The translations under genes were made by a program, and so were the position numbers. From Prevotella sp. UBA746 (lineage in GTDB: Bacteria; Bacteroidota; Bacteroidia; Bacteroidales; Bacteroidaceae), in assembly GCA_002298545.1 (NCBI GenBank), contig DBKQ01000082.1, positions 1-34,604 on the forward strand: a stretch of DNA of 34,604 bases, read 5' to 3'. Shown here piece after piece: positions 8,392 through 17,900 of the stretch. Positions within the stretch are counted from its first letter, which is position 1, and the number at the start of each line of letters is the position of its first letter. The notes under the pieces were generated by a model. It was given only the letters and a program-made list of their open reading frames with translations. It did not search any database and was not told where the DNA came from.

Positions 8392-9840
8392 TTATGCCCC
8401 ATGAAACATATATTCCTCTTGCACTTTCGCCGTAAGACGGGTGAAGAGATCGTTGAGCAGCTGCTTACTGAAATCGTAGGCACGCTTCTGCATGGCGATG
8501 TTTGCCTCGGTAAGGGCAACGATGGCATTTTCTGGAGCATCCCGATACGTGGCAAGATACTCCTTCTCGATGTTCTTCTGCGTCTCGTCAAACTCCCTTT
8601 CCAGTTCGGCGTATGCCTTCTTTATGATTGGAGCAAAGAAATTGTAATCTGTCATACCGAGAGCTGCCACCTTGCGGAAAGCCCAGTAAGCCGAGCGGTC
8701 GTCGCTCTCGCCTGTAGCACGGAAGGCATAAGCCTCATAAGAATCCGTAGCTCCCTGATAGAACGGAATGAACACACTGAGGTCTGCCATACCCATTGCC
8801 ACGTATGCCACACGACCGATAGCCTGTGGCATTTCGGAGCGTACCTGCAGGATATGGGTCTGTGTGGTGCGGAAGATGCTCACAGGGCGATATGGCTCTT
8901 TGCCGTTGGAATGGAGATAAGGGTCGTGGTCGGTATTGTCGTAGTGGAAACGGAACGCCGTGCGTAAATCCTGCAGACTGACTTTCTTTTCTGCCTCGGC
9001 ATATACAGGGAATGTGTTCCTTGTTACATCATTCTGTATTGAAGGCGAGAACATCTTCTGCAGTCCCCAAACGCGCGGATAGTTGTATGTAGTATCCAGT
9101 TTCTCGTCGCGCGAGTAAGCCTCGTGGAAGTCGAAAGCTCCGTGGGCAGGGTCATACAGTCCGTTCTTCTCGGCAAACTCTATCAGGTCTTTTGCAGCAA
9201 GGAAGTTCTCCTTGTCCTTAGGGTCATACTCGCGGAAGCGACTCTGGTTGCCGGTAACAAAATACTTGTCTTCCGGCATTCGGCACGCCAGCCATCTATG
9301 TCCGCCGGCATTCTCAAGATACCACGTCTCGTTGGCATCAATAAAACCAATGCCGAAACCTTCTGCCGAACCATATTTCTCTATCAACGCTCCAAGGCGC
9401 TCCACTCCCTCACGGGCGGTATGTACATACGGCAGAACAATATTGTAAGTGCAGTTCTCGGCAAGTCCGTCTTCTACATACGGGTCTGCCTTTAGAGCCT
9501 TCTCGCTGCTGAAAATCGTCTCTGTGGAACTCATGCCCACGCCTGCAGTGTTGTATCCGGCACTGCCCCACTCTCCCGGATGGTTATACTCCGGCAGACC
9601 GGTATATCCGAGCGCCTTTTTCGGCAGCGGGCAACGGAACTTGCTGTCGAAGGCGACGAACTCTTCCGGTCCGTTGTCTGTATCTTGATGTCTCTCCACA
9701 TTTACGGCGAGCATTGCATCAAAATCGCTCGAACGACACAGATAGCCGGCACCGTCGGCACTCTGCCTTCTACCTATTATAATAGTTGTACACTCTGAAG
9801 GAAGTTTTCCTGAATAATTCTTCTCTGTTTCCATAATCAT
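8392..9840 (-). CDS. C69-family dipeptidase (PepD-like Ntn hydrolase)
   Basis: An N-terminal-nucleophile peptidase of family C69, which cleaves dipeptides after its own short propeptide is removed. The landmark is SECTTIIIGRRQSADG near the N-terminus: the cysteine (about residue 15 from the ATG at 9834) is the expected nucleophile, and CTT followed by a SADGAGYLCRSSD-like stretch is the family signature. The frame is open to 9921, but the upstream residues are hydrophobic and poorly credible. The starts at 9840 (MIMETEK) or 9834 (METEK) are preferred; both give about 480 residues, a normal length. There is no obvious signal peptide, so the enzyme is probably cytoplasmic. It stands alone and is divergent from hsp20. 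Confidence 0.88.
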   Translation of the reverse strand: MIMETEKNYSGKLPSECTTIIIGRRQSADGAGYLCRSSDFDAMLAVNVERHQDTDNGPEEFVAFDSKFRCPLPKKALGYTGLPEYNHPGEWGSAGYNTAGVGMSSTETIFSSEKALKADPYVEDGLAENCTYNIVLPYVHTAREGVERLGALIEKYGSAEGFGIGFIDANETWYLENAGGHRWLACRMPEDKYFVTGNQSRFREYDPKDKENFLAAKDLIEFAEKNGLYDPAHGAFDFHEAYSRDEKLDTTYNYPRVWGLQKMFSPSIQNDVTRNTFPVYAEAEKKVSLQDLRTAFRFHYDNTDHDPYLHSNGKEPYRPVSIFRTTQTHILQVRSEMPQAIGRVAYVAMGMADLSVFIPFYQGATDSYEAYAFRATGESDDRSAYWAFRKVAALGMTDYNFFAPIIKKAYAELEREFDETQKNIEKEYLATYRDAPENAIVALTEANIAMQKRAYDFSKQLLNDLFTRLTAKVQEEYMFHGA

Positions 9841-9859
9841 CGTTTTTTGATTCTGAATA

Positions 9860-9867
9860 CAAAAGTA
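9860..9867 (-). promoter_or_regulatory. Possible -7 box for the C69 peptidase gene
   Basis: TACTTTTG on the minus strand fits TAnnTTTG and would give a very short leader before the ATG at 9840/9834. No TTTG is seen at the expected -33 position. The remainder of the divergent region 9868-10140 is AT-rich and no plus-strand TAnnTTTG for hsp20 was found in it. Confidence 0.35.
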
Positions 9868-10163
9868 TATAAAAACAGGATAACGAAGAATAAAAAGACA
9901 ATTAAATATGTATAAAAACAAAGGATACAGTCAATATCGGCATATAAGTATGACAATATTTCACGTTTACACAATATAAAACGTACAAATTGTCATATCC
10001 GAAATATCATAAAGCCTTTGGCATATATGTTGCAATCTGGTTTAATGAAAGCTGAAAGCCTTGGTGCTTGAAGCTAAAAAAACATTAAAACAACAATCAG
10101 AAGTCCCGACGGATCCGCATGGTGAAGGGAGGACGAGAAAAATAAAATTTGGAGGTATTCACT

Positions 10164-10619
10164 ATGTTGATGGTTCGCAGAAACAATTATTCTAACTGGT
10201 TAGACAATTTCTTTGACGACTCACTTTTCGACACTGAGCTGATGCCGCAACGCAACACTACGGCTCTGGCACTCAACGTGAAGGAAACGGCCGAAGATTA
10301 TATTATGGAGATGGCAGTGCCGGGACTGGAAAAGGAATGGGTTCGCATTAACGTTACCAACGAGGGACTTCTTCATGTTGCCATCGAGAACAAGATGGAG
10401 CACAAGGAGGAGAAGAAGGACAACCACGAGTCTCGCCACGTTCACTATCTGCGTCGCGAATTCTCCTACGGCAACTACGAACAGAGCTACACTCTGCCGG
10501 ATGATGTGGAGCGCGACAAGATAAGTGCCAGCGTTGCCAACGGCATCCTCACTATCGTCATCCCTAAGACTACTCCAGAACAGGAGGCTAAGGTGATGAG
10601 GAATATTGAAGTGAAGTAA
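10164..10619 (+). CDS. Hsp20/alpha-crystallin small heat shock protein
   Basis: A 151-residue small heat shock protein that holds unfolding proteins for refolding by ATP-dependent chaperones. The alpha-crystallin domain runs from about ALALNVKET to the C-terminus: GLEKEWVRINV, the FSYGNYEQSYTLPDDV strand region, and the closing A-N-G-I-L-T-I-V-I-P-K motif. The ATG at 10164 is chosen over a TTG 15 nt upstream because a GGAGG ribosome site (10151-10155) lies 8 nt before it. The gene is monocistronic and ends at a strong terminator. It is likely heat induced, but no recognised heat-shock operator (such as CIRCE) was seen. Confidence 0.95.
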   Translation: MLMVRRNNYSNWLDNFFDDSLFDTELMPQRNTTALALNVKETAEDYIMEMAVPGLEKEWVRINVTNEGLLHVAIENKMEHKEEKKDNHESRHVHYLRREFSYGNYEQSYTLPDDVERDKISASVANGILTIVIPKTTPEQEAKVMRNIEVK

Positions 10620-10650
10620 GACAATTTGTAACTACTAAGGGTTATAATTC

Positions 10651-10689
10651 AAGAGTTGTCTGCAAAGGTTTTGCAGACAGCTCTTTTTT
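10651..10689 (+). terminator. Rho-independent terminator of hsp20
   Basis: A GC-containing hairpin with arms AAGAG-T-TGTCTGCAAA and TTTGCAGACA-G-CTCTT around a tiny loop, followed directly by TTTTT. It begins about 30 nt after the hsp20 stop codon. Confidence 0.9.
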
Positions 10690-10727
10690 GTTTGCACACA
10701 GACGGGGCATATCAAACCTAACGGAAT

Positions 10728-10863
10728 CGAAACAGCCGTTTCGGAAAAAACAGACATACAATAATCAAAAATGCATGATAAAAAACAAAGGATTTCTTTG
10801 ACAATCAGCACTTTTCACTTAACTTTGTATTTCGAAACCGCCGTTTCGGAAACTGCTGTTTCG
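10728..10863. promoter_or_regulatory. Three palindromic operator-like sites (CGAAAC-N4-GTTTCG)
   Basis: Copies at 10728-10743 (spacer AGCC), 10833-10848 (spacer CGCC) and 10848-10863 (spacer TGCT; first arm GGAAAC). The second and third abut with a 15-bp centre-to-centre spacing and sit on the predicted start site of the promoter at 10797-10827; the first lies about 90 bp upstream. The layout is that of repressor operators with possible looping. No regulator gene that would bind them is identifiable nearby. Confidence 0.6.
10797..10827 (+). promoter_or_regulatory. Bacteroidetes-type promoter pointing to the decayed small ORF
   Basis: TTTG (10797-10800), 19 nt, TAACTTTG (10820-10827): a near-perfect match to the -33/-7 consensus. 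It would start transcription at about 10834, inside the paired palindromes, towards the short reading frame at 10869-11008. Confidence 0.65.
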
Positions 10864-10868
10864 GAAAA

Positions 10869-11008
10869 ATGACGGAAAATTCAGTATTGAATACAAGGGA
10901 CTGTCGTTGGAGGATATGTAAGCTCTTAAACAAAAGATGACAACAATATTACGTAAGATTAAACCAAGCCCCATACTTTCTGCTATAAGGCAAGAATATG
11001 GGGCTTAA
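10869..11008 (+). pseudogene. Possible decayed small gene
   Basis: From the ATG at 10869 the frame is wrong for the downstream coding-like stretch. If one A is restored in the A-run at about 10876-10880, the frame reads MTEKFSIEYKGLSLEDM, meets an in-frame TAA at 10919-10921, and continues as ALKQKMTTILRKIKPSPI... to a stop at 11006-11008, about 46 codons in all. One frameshift plus one nonsense codon, behind a good promoter, suggests a recently lost small protein. The family is not recognised. The frame may also be chance; 10690-11023 contains no other gene. Confidence 0.35.
10966..11006. terminator. Hairpin downstream of brxL, possible bidirectional terminator
   Basis: Perfect 10-bp arms AAGCCCCATA (10966-10975) and TATGGGGCTT (10997-11006), 21-nt loop, lying 17 bp beyond the brxL stop codon. 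The minus-strand flank has only a weak TTT tract, so it may be a processing or partial terminator hairpin. It overlaps the end of the decayed ORF. Confidence 0.5.
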
Positions 11009-11023
11009 ATGTATATAGAAACA

Positions 11024-12457
11024 TTACCTTACATGAACTTCAGGCAATGTCGCCTTAAATTCAGAATCTATCAAATGACATTGCTCCTTGATGATGCCAC
11101 GGCGGTAAATAGCAGGTTGCAGGCAATAGAGGTCAAAGGCTTCCTTATCAACATCTTCCAGCTTTTGCCAATGAGTGAACAGTAATTTCATATAGGCAGT
11201 AGCTATACGCTTTATAGCTTTGGAATCACGAACATCCGACTTTGCTTCAAACTCTACCAGCTCATCAAACAACAAGCCATACGAGTTCTGAATACGCATC
11301 GTATGCATAATCTCAGAGAAATACTCCACATTAATAGTCCAACCATTAAAAATCATACTATCGTTGACACGAGGCAACTTCCATCCTTCTATAAAGCTAT
11401 GGAAACGGTCAAGCAAAGCAGACTCTCTAAAATTGGCAGGCAAAGAATCGAAGTAATTAGGAGATACAGGAAGACGATTGGAAGACAATGGAATATTACC
11501 CATCAGCATCAATCCACACTCCGAAGTAAACTCATTATTATCAATGGTTGTCTTCCCACTCTCCAAATATGATTTCAAAGCAGCCTGTATCTCTGCAGGC
11601 TCCTGAAAGATGATGGTTTGAATCTCGTCGAAAACCGTAAAGTCATGGTTCTTGATGATACCATTCTGTTGTTTTTGCTTGTCATAGAACAACTTGGCAC
11701 GAGTAACCTTACCACCACTTACCAACCATCCATACTTAGACAAGTTGCCAAACACATACGACTTACCTGTACCCTTTGGTGCCAACTCAATCACATTCAA
11801 GCGTGGTTCAATGAATATCAACAAACGAGTCAAGAACTCCAATTTCTGAGTTATTGAAGTAAACCCATCAGGATCATATTCCATCGCCGACAGCAGGACA
11901 TCAAACCATTCTTCATTTGTAAAATGCTGACGTGCCTCACGCAGATAATCTATATCCACCGAGCTATATGGCTTAAACGGCTTGAAATCAACCATCCTTA
12001 CATGATTTTTCTTACCTTTATCATCTGGCAACAGACAAAGTTTCACAATACCCCATTTCTCTCCATCAACCAATTCACCTGGGTGCTTGGCATATACATA
12101 GTCTGGGATAATCCCCTCCCTTTGTTTAATACCATAATCAGGTATGGCAAATTGCTTCTCTCCCTTCACTAAATCGATGTAAATCGAGAAACGTGCCAAC
12201 AATGTCACTTCTTTACCTGCCAAAATATCATCCTTTACAGTTCCTCCGTTAGCAGGAATAACTTTGTCCAAAAATGCGTTTAGCCCTAAAGTATCAATCT
12301 CGCCAGTACTAATGTTCAAATAGCGTTTCAGGAGATAATCCTTAACAAACGAAGGCAAATTGCGACCAGCAAAAATACTGTTCGTTGCCTTCGGATCTTT
12401 ATATATCGACATTTGTGAGAAATATTGTCTCACCTTTGCCTGTAATTCTTCTTTCAT
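11024..12457 (-). CDS. brxL: BrxL, BREX AAA+ protein (short form)
   Basis: Last gene of the BREX operon. BrxL is an AAA+ motor that acts on DNA in BREX defence. Walker A APKGTGKS is at 226-233 and Walker B FTVFDEIQ at 273-280. An N-terminal region with PSFVKDYLLKRY and a downstream LMGNIPL / ALLDRFHSFI (sensor/arginine-finger region) fit the BrxL family. The protein is 477 residues and ends soon after the AAA+ core. I see no Lon-like (S16) protease domain, which longer type 1 BrxL proteins carry. The stop codon is clean and the C-terminus does not look truncated, so this is likely the normal short form. The ATG is 11 nt after the pglZ stop. Confidence 0.88.
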   Translation of the reverse strand: MKEELQAKVRQYFSQMSIYKDPKATNSIFAGRNLPSFVKDYLLKRYLNISTGEIDTLGLNAFLDKVIPANGGTVKDDILAGKEVTLLARFSIYIDLVKGEKQFAIPDYGIKQREGIIPDYVYAKHPGELVDGEKWGIVKLCLLPDDKGKKNHVRMVDFKPFKPYSSVDIDYLREARQHFTNEEWFDVLLSAMEYDPDGFTSITQKLEFLTRLLIFIEPRLNVIELAPKGTGKSYVFGNLSKYGWLVSGGKVTRAKLFYDKQKQQNGIIKNHDFTVFDEIQTIIFQEPAEIQAALKSYLESGKTTIDNNEFTSECGLMLMGNIPLSSNRLPVSPNYFDSLPANFRESALLDRFHSFIEGWKLPRVNDSMIFNGWTINVEYFSEIMHTMRIQNSYGLLFDELVEFEAKSDVRDSKAIKRIATAYMKLLFTHWQKLEDVDKEAFDLYCLQPAIYRRGIIKEQCHLIDSEFKATLPEVHVR

Positions 12458-12468
12458 TACTTCAATGA

Positions 12469-14907
12469 TTAAAAATCAAACAAATCTTCTTCCGTTGCCC
12501 CCATAAGCCAATGGACAGAACATTTACCTATTTCTTTTCCACCAACAAGTATACGCAATTCCGTTTCATTCTCATCTACATCCAATGGGGCTGAAACAAA
12601 TTCATCCTCTCCTATCTTATTCAAGACATACGACTTATTAATATATATAATATAAGGCACATCAGACAATCCCAACCCCTTAATCTTCAATTTTACCTTA
12701 GGCTCTGTTGCAGAAACTTCCGGTGTAAGGACAACTACACTCCAATGACTATTATTCGGATTATTTGAAATAATAAAGATGGGAACGAGCACTTCTTCAG
12801 GAGTACAACCTCCATGAATACCTTGATCACGAGGCACCTTATTGCACAACGATTTATGATTCAATGCACATACAGTCTTACCATCATCCAAAACAAAATA
12901 ATTTTTATCTATAGTTACCGTCCCTGTTTTACACACAGCCAATCGTCCGTGATGGTCAGACACAAATCCAGCCAAATTTAAACCATCTTGCAACTGTGAC
13001 AAATAAGTTAAACCATGATCACTGACAATAGCAATCTTCTTACCTGCATAAGTGCTCATAATGTTTTCTATGGTCTTTTTTACTATTTTCATCTCCGAGA
13101 TAATAGTATTAGGATAGCGATTGGTTGATTGATGAGCCAAGGCATCCAAATCACCCACTTTCATGGTCTGGATATCAATATCAGAAAGACGTTGGAGCTC
13201 CTTCTTATTCACTTCTGTCGTTGTTGGTAACAACGCTCTTGCCACCAAAGTTTCATTCAGATAGACGTTATTCTGTTGGTAACGATTGAGTAAAGCTTTT
13301 ATAAACGGGATCCACTCTACTCCCAAGCCATCTATCCAAAAATACACCTCTACGTCCTTACGTCCAGACAACAATGTTGCCGTAGTCTTTAAAGACTGAT
13401 ACCAAGTATCAAATGTAATACTGTCTGCATTGTAGGTAGCTATTGCCTCCCTCACTTCTGAGCTATAGGCATTGCCTAACTTTGCCTTTTTATAATCGTC
13501 GATATAAGAAGACACCCATGAGCACTGCGGAGTAAGCAAAGGCTGTGCTTGCATATAATCATATAAATCTGAGAAGAAACTCTTTACTTCATTTATATTG
13601 ATGACCCCCTTACCTAACCAAGCGACAGCTAATTCTTTCTCCTTATTGGTTATTTCTGAGAAATACTTGACTGCCTCGTGATAGCCCTTCAACTTGGCAA
13701 TATTCTCCAAACGATTTCCTACAACAACCTCCACATTTTCAGAAAGCTTCACGTTTCTCCGGGATGCCTCGCTGAGACAATAACGTCGTTCTTCCATTTC
13801 CGCTTTTACTGTAGTCATATACATAACGACCTCAGTAAACAAGTCTGCATTGGAATAACTATTAATTTTTGACAGACAAGTAGTCAAGAAAACATCACCT
13901 TGATTAAAGACAGTATAGCAAGAACACAGCAACCATCTATCAAACAAACTACTATGAGAGAACCAAATCTTCAAGAAAGACTTATAGTTGGAAATCTCAC
14001 TCACATCAAAATAGTGAGCAACGAATGTACATAAATCAAAATCCTTTGACAAGTCTATTTGCTCTGCCAAAAGTCTCCAGTTCTCTTCCTCGCTCTCCAT
14101 ATAAGGAATATCTCCTAAATCCAAATGTAATCCTTGTTTTAAGAACTCAAAAGCATTATTAGGGCTTACATATGTAAAGGCATTATCAGGCTGTGCGAAC
14201 TTGGCATTGGCAAAGATTGACTTAGAGGTACAAACTATCGTTCTCTTTTGATGCACATCCGTATCTTTCCATATATCCAACCACTCTCTTACAGTATGCA
14301 CCACATTCGCCTTACATTCCATATTCTTCACGCCATAGCACGATTCATCATCAACAAGAATCATTGTATAATTTTCACTTGCCAAACTTTCATCATGCAG
14401 ATGCCAAACGTTGATTTGGGTATCATTCTCGAAAGCTGCCATCTTACCTTCCAAGCCAATGATTGGGATATAAATTCTTTGCGAATTTTCCACTCCTATT
14501 GCTGATGCTTCTATAGACTTGATAGTTTTAACCAAGGCATCAAACGTATGATGTTGCTGATTGTCATAGAAACGAGCCAACTCCGAGAAAGGAGTAATGA
14601 CACAATCCTTGCCACAAAGCGAAGCAATATAATCTGAGATATGTTCACTTAACTCTTGGTAAGTTATCATCAAGTCCGGATAATCTTTGTCAATCCACTT
14701 ATCTACACTTTGAACAGTCACACCACATTCTTCCAACATAAACATGACAAATTCAAAGCTATCTTGGAAGTTATCAAAAAGCACAAAACGGATTGGGTAG
14801 CGGTTAGCCGTAGCCGCTCCCATTCCGTTTATATTCTTGTCTTCGTTCACAAGAGTTTTCAGCTCTTCTAAAGAAGTTACAGTTTTGAATCTATTTTCAT
14901 CAAACAT
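12469..14907 (-). CDS. pglZ: PglZ, BREX alkaline-phosphatase-superfamily protein
   Basis: PglZ is the hallmark BREX protein, a predicted phosphatase/nuclease-fold metal enzyme shared by all BREX types. This 812-residue copy has the PglZ core in its second half: YFWIDGLGVEWIPF near residue 526, where the Asp is expected to bind metal, and IVSDHGLTYL near 628 followed by DHHGRLAV. The N-terminal half is an unrecognised helical region with a CGVTVQSVDKWID segment, and the C-terminus is beta-rich. The ATG overlaps the brxC stop by 8 nt, so the two are translationally coupled. The separate PglZ subtypes cannot be told apart without alignment. Confidence 0.88.
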   Translation of the reverse strand: MFDENRFKTVTSLEELKTLVNEDKNINGMGAATANRYPIRFVLFDNFQDSFEFVMFMLEECGVTVQSVDKWIDKDYPDLMITYQELSEHISDYIASLCGKDCVITPFSELARFYDNQQHHTFDALVKTIKSIEASAIGVENSQRIYIPIIGLEGKMAAFENDTQINVWHLHDESLASENYTMILVDDESCYGVKNMECKANVVHTVREWLDIWKDTDVHQKRTIVCTSKSIFANAKFAQPDNAFTYVSPNNAFEFLKQGLHLDLGDIPYMESEEENWRLLAEQIDLSKDFDLCTFVAHYFDVSEISNYKSFLKIWFSHSSLFDRWLLCSCYTVFNQGDVFLTTCLSKINSYSNADLFTEVVMYMTTVKAEMEERRYCLSEASRRNVKLSENVEVVVGNRLENIAKLKGYHEAVKYFSEITNKEKELAVAWLGKGVININEVKSFFSDLYDYMQAQPLLTPQCSWVSSYIDDYKKAKLGNAYSSEVREAIATYNADSITFDTWYQSLKTTATLLSGRKDVEVYFWIDGLGVEWIPFIKALLNRYQQNNVYLNETLVARALLPTTTEVNKKELQRLSDIDIQTMKVGDLDALAHQSTNRYPNTIISEMKIVKKTIENIMSTYAGKKIAIVSDHGLTYLSQLQDGLNLAGFVSDHHGRLAVCKTGTVTIDKNYFVLDDGKTVCALNHKSLCNKVPRDQGIHGGCTPEEVLVPIFIISNNPNNSHWSVVVLTPEVSATEPKVKLKIKGLGLSDVPYIIYINKSYVLNKIGEDEFVSAPLDVDENETELRILVGGKEIGKCSVHWLMGATEEDLFDF

Positions 14908-17900
14908 GTTTCATCATGATATTAATTGTTTGCATATCTGCATTGTCACACAAATCTTGCAGCAAGTCGCGTAAAGTGGAATTAGAAGCCAAAGGCAATA
15001 ACTTACTGGCAATCTCAATTCGTCTCATCTTCATCTCATGGCTTTCCGGCTGCGGAGAAGAAGCCATAAAACCCTCTTCGTTACTTTTTGTCTGAGCTGC
15101 GGTGCCAATCATCGTTGAATAAGTAGAGAAAGTGTCATCAGAATTCACAGCATCTTGTTGATTTGCCTGACGTATAGATTTATCTTCCTCTAAACGTCTT
15201 TGGTTCTCTATTCTCAAACGTTCTTGTTGTTGAGACAAGCGCCAGTTTTTCAACGTATCCTCCACTCCACGCTCTGTCCACAAACCAATAGTTCCTTCGA
15301 GATGACCTTCAAGGAATGTTTTAGCCTCATCAAACTCAGCCTCTTGGAGATTGATATATTCCAATCCCATGACATAGTTTTTGAAACCTTTTTCAAAGTT
15401 ATTGGCATCCTCCAACAAGAGATTACCCAAGTCTATATTATTCTTCAAGCCTTCAGCGACCTTTGACATCAATGGAGGATTCTTCACGCTTTCTGAGTCG
15501 GTAATAACTTTGATAATTCCATCTATCAGCTCCTTGTTCTCGGCAGAGCAATCAGACACATACTTCAAAGACCAAAGAGGATAACCAACTCCTGCCGAAT
15601 ATTCATGAGTCATCGCCCAACGTGCATCCGTCAAGCTGCTAACATCCGAATATTTTGGTAACTTATTGAGTTTGAATGTCTTTATCAAATTCTTGGTGAT
15701 AGAACCTGCCTCCTTACTCTCAAACATAAAATTTAACTTTGCTGAAGTTCTGCCATTCTCCCAAGCCTTGAACATTTCAACGATGTCATCCACAAGATGA
15801 TTAGCCGTTCTTGGCTTACCATTCAAGTCGAATATCTTGCCTGCATACCTACGCATGGCAAATGCAACCATTGCCATAGGAGCATAAGTTTGGAACAGAC
15901 CAAATGGTGGCAGAGTCAAACCAATCAACTTATCACCGAGATTGAATGACTGATTCTTGTTTGTATGATTAAAAACATTCTGTATATAGTCGCAAACTTT
16001 CTTCAATGTGTGTTCCGAACTGATGTCCGATTTCCATTCCAAGTTTTCATCAACACTGTCTTGCAATAGATACTCCACATGCTTGGCAGGACCACCACAC
16101 TTTGCCACAATCTCCTCTTTAGTATGGAAAGACAAAACGGCATCTACCGTTGCTTTTACAGATGCTTTTCTCCAGAAAGTATTTGAAGAACGTGTACGTA
16201 TAATCTCCAAAGCCTCAGGACCAGAAGTAAAGATAGCTGGAGCAATAGAATTATTGATGGTAGAAGCCATTCTTGTTCCAGAGACGGTCAACTCGTCATC
16301 TCTCAAACAGAAGGTTACGTTGCCACCACGAATTTCTCCGAGCCATGCAGAAATCATCTCACTCGCATTCTTGGCATACGTTTTTTGTTGATTTGCCAAT
16401 CCGTGTTTTTGGGCACAAGTCGCATTCGCCTGATACTCGATAAAACGCTCGAACTCTTTCTCACCCATCGGACTTTCCAACAAGACAAAACAAACATTAC
16501 GGAAACGTTCGTCTTGCTTATTCTTGTCTATTATGTCTTTCAACTCGAAAATTTCTTGCTTAGTCTTCCCTACCATGAATGCCAACAATACCGAATAAGT
16601 ACTTGCATTCTTGGCAAAGACCTCTATCTTATTAAGCAAGGTGTATTCATTACTTGACAAAGAGAAGAATCTAAACTCCAAAGGACGAGCTACTTGCGAC
16701 AAATTCCTATTCATAAAATTTATTGCGGTATCGCCAAAGTTGATAACTTGCTCCGTATAAAGATACGTCGTCAACTTTAGTTCTTCCTTTATCTTCTGAA
16801 TTTCATCCGTAGGCAATGCCGTGAAGAGAATTGAGAAATTACCATTCGGCTGACGTTGGATAATACTTTTGTCGTTGAAGTAATCCAAAATTTCACCCAC
16901 TTTATCATATATAGGTGTACCCTCGAAGAGATTGTTGATATTCTCCTCACTTGGTGTTACGCTGTCGTTATTGGCGATATTATTGAGAGCGTTCAACAAA
17001 AGCACCCCCTTGAACACAGCAAGGTAATCCTCGCCTTGAGCCTCAACAGCCAAATGATGAGAATTGTATCTTTCAGTCACAGCACCAAAGCGAGCGGTAT
17101 CTCCCTCAAAATACTCCTGCACATAATCCCACAAGAAGTTAGGTGTAATGGTATCTTTCTCAGCATAAGCATTTTCATCATCAAAGAAAGCTCTTACCTC
17201 ATCACAAGCCAAAAACTCAAAAACACTTCGGCTCGACGAACCTGCCTCACGAGCGAAATAGGTTGCAAGGTTTGCCGTTGATGGATGTACAGGGAATAGA
17301 TTTGCCAAATCTTTCTTTGTCTGTTGCGGGTCTGTGGATGAAGAAGCGAAAGATGTCAAGAGTTCATCATGCAAACTACAGAAGAACTCCTGACGCTGAT
17401 TATATAAGTTTTTGTCAACGACCACAAACTTTTTTGACATAATACGGAAGGCAGACACAGGCTCCATATTATAGATAACATAATGATAACGTCCTCTTGT
17501 CTGCTCTCGCTCTGCTTCTTTCAATGAATTCAGAGCTGAAGGATGAGACAAGAACAAGAAGTAAGAATCATTCTCCGGATTCATCATGTCCTCAGCTATT
17601 TCCTGCAGGATTTTCAAGAGAGGCACGCCCAAGTCTGAACGCATTACGTCGGTAAACTCATCCCAAATAATAAGCAAACCATCATATGTACCTTGCCTAC
17701 GAAGTTCATTCTGCACTTCAAACAACCAAGTCTTTAGATTTGAGTTTTTGATAGGCACACTGATGCCCATATTTCTCAAAGCTTGAATGACACGATTCAA
17801 TACCTCAGTATCACCACTCACCAACCTTGATTTCAACTTATTCAAATCTGGGGCAACACTCTTCAAAATCTCATTGTTATCAATAAGCATTGTCCACAGG

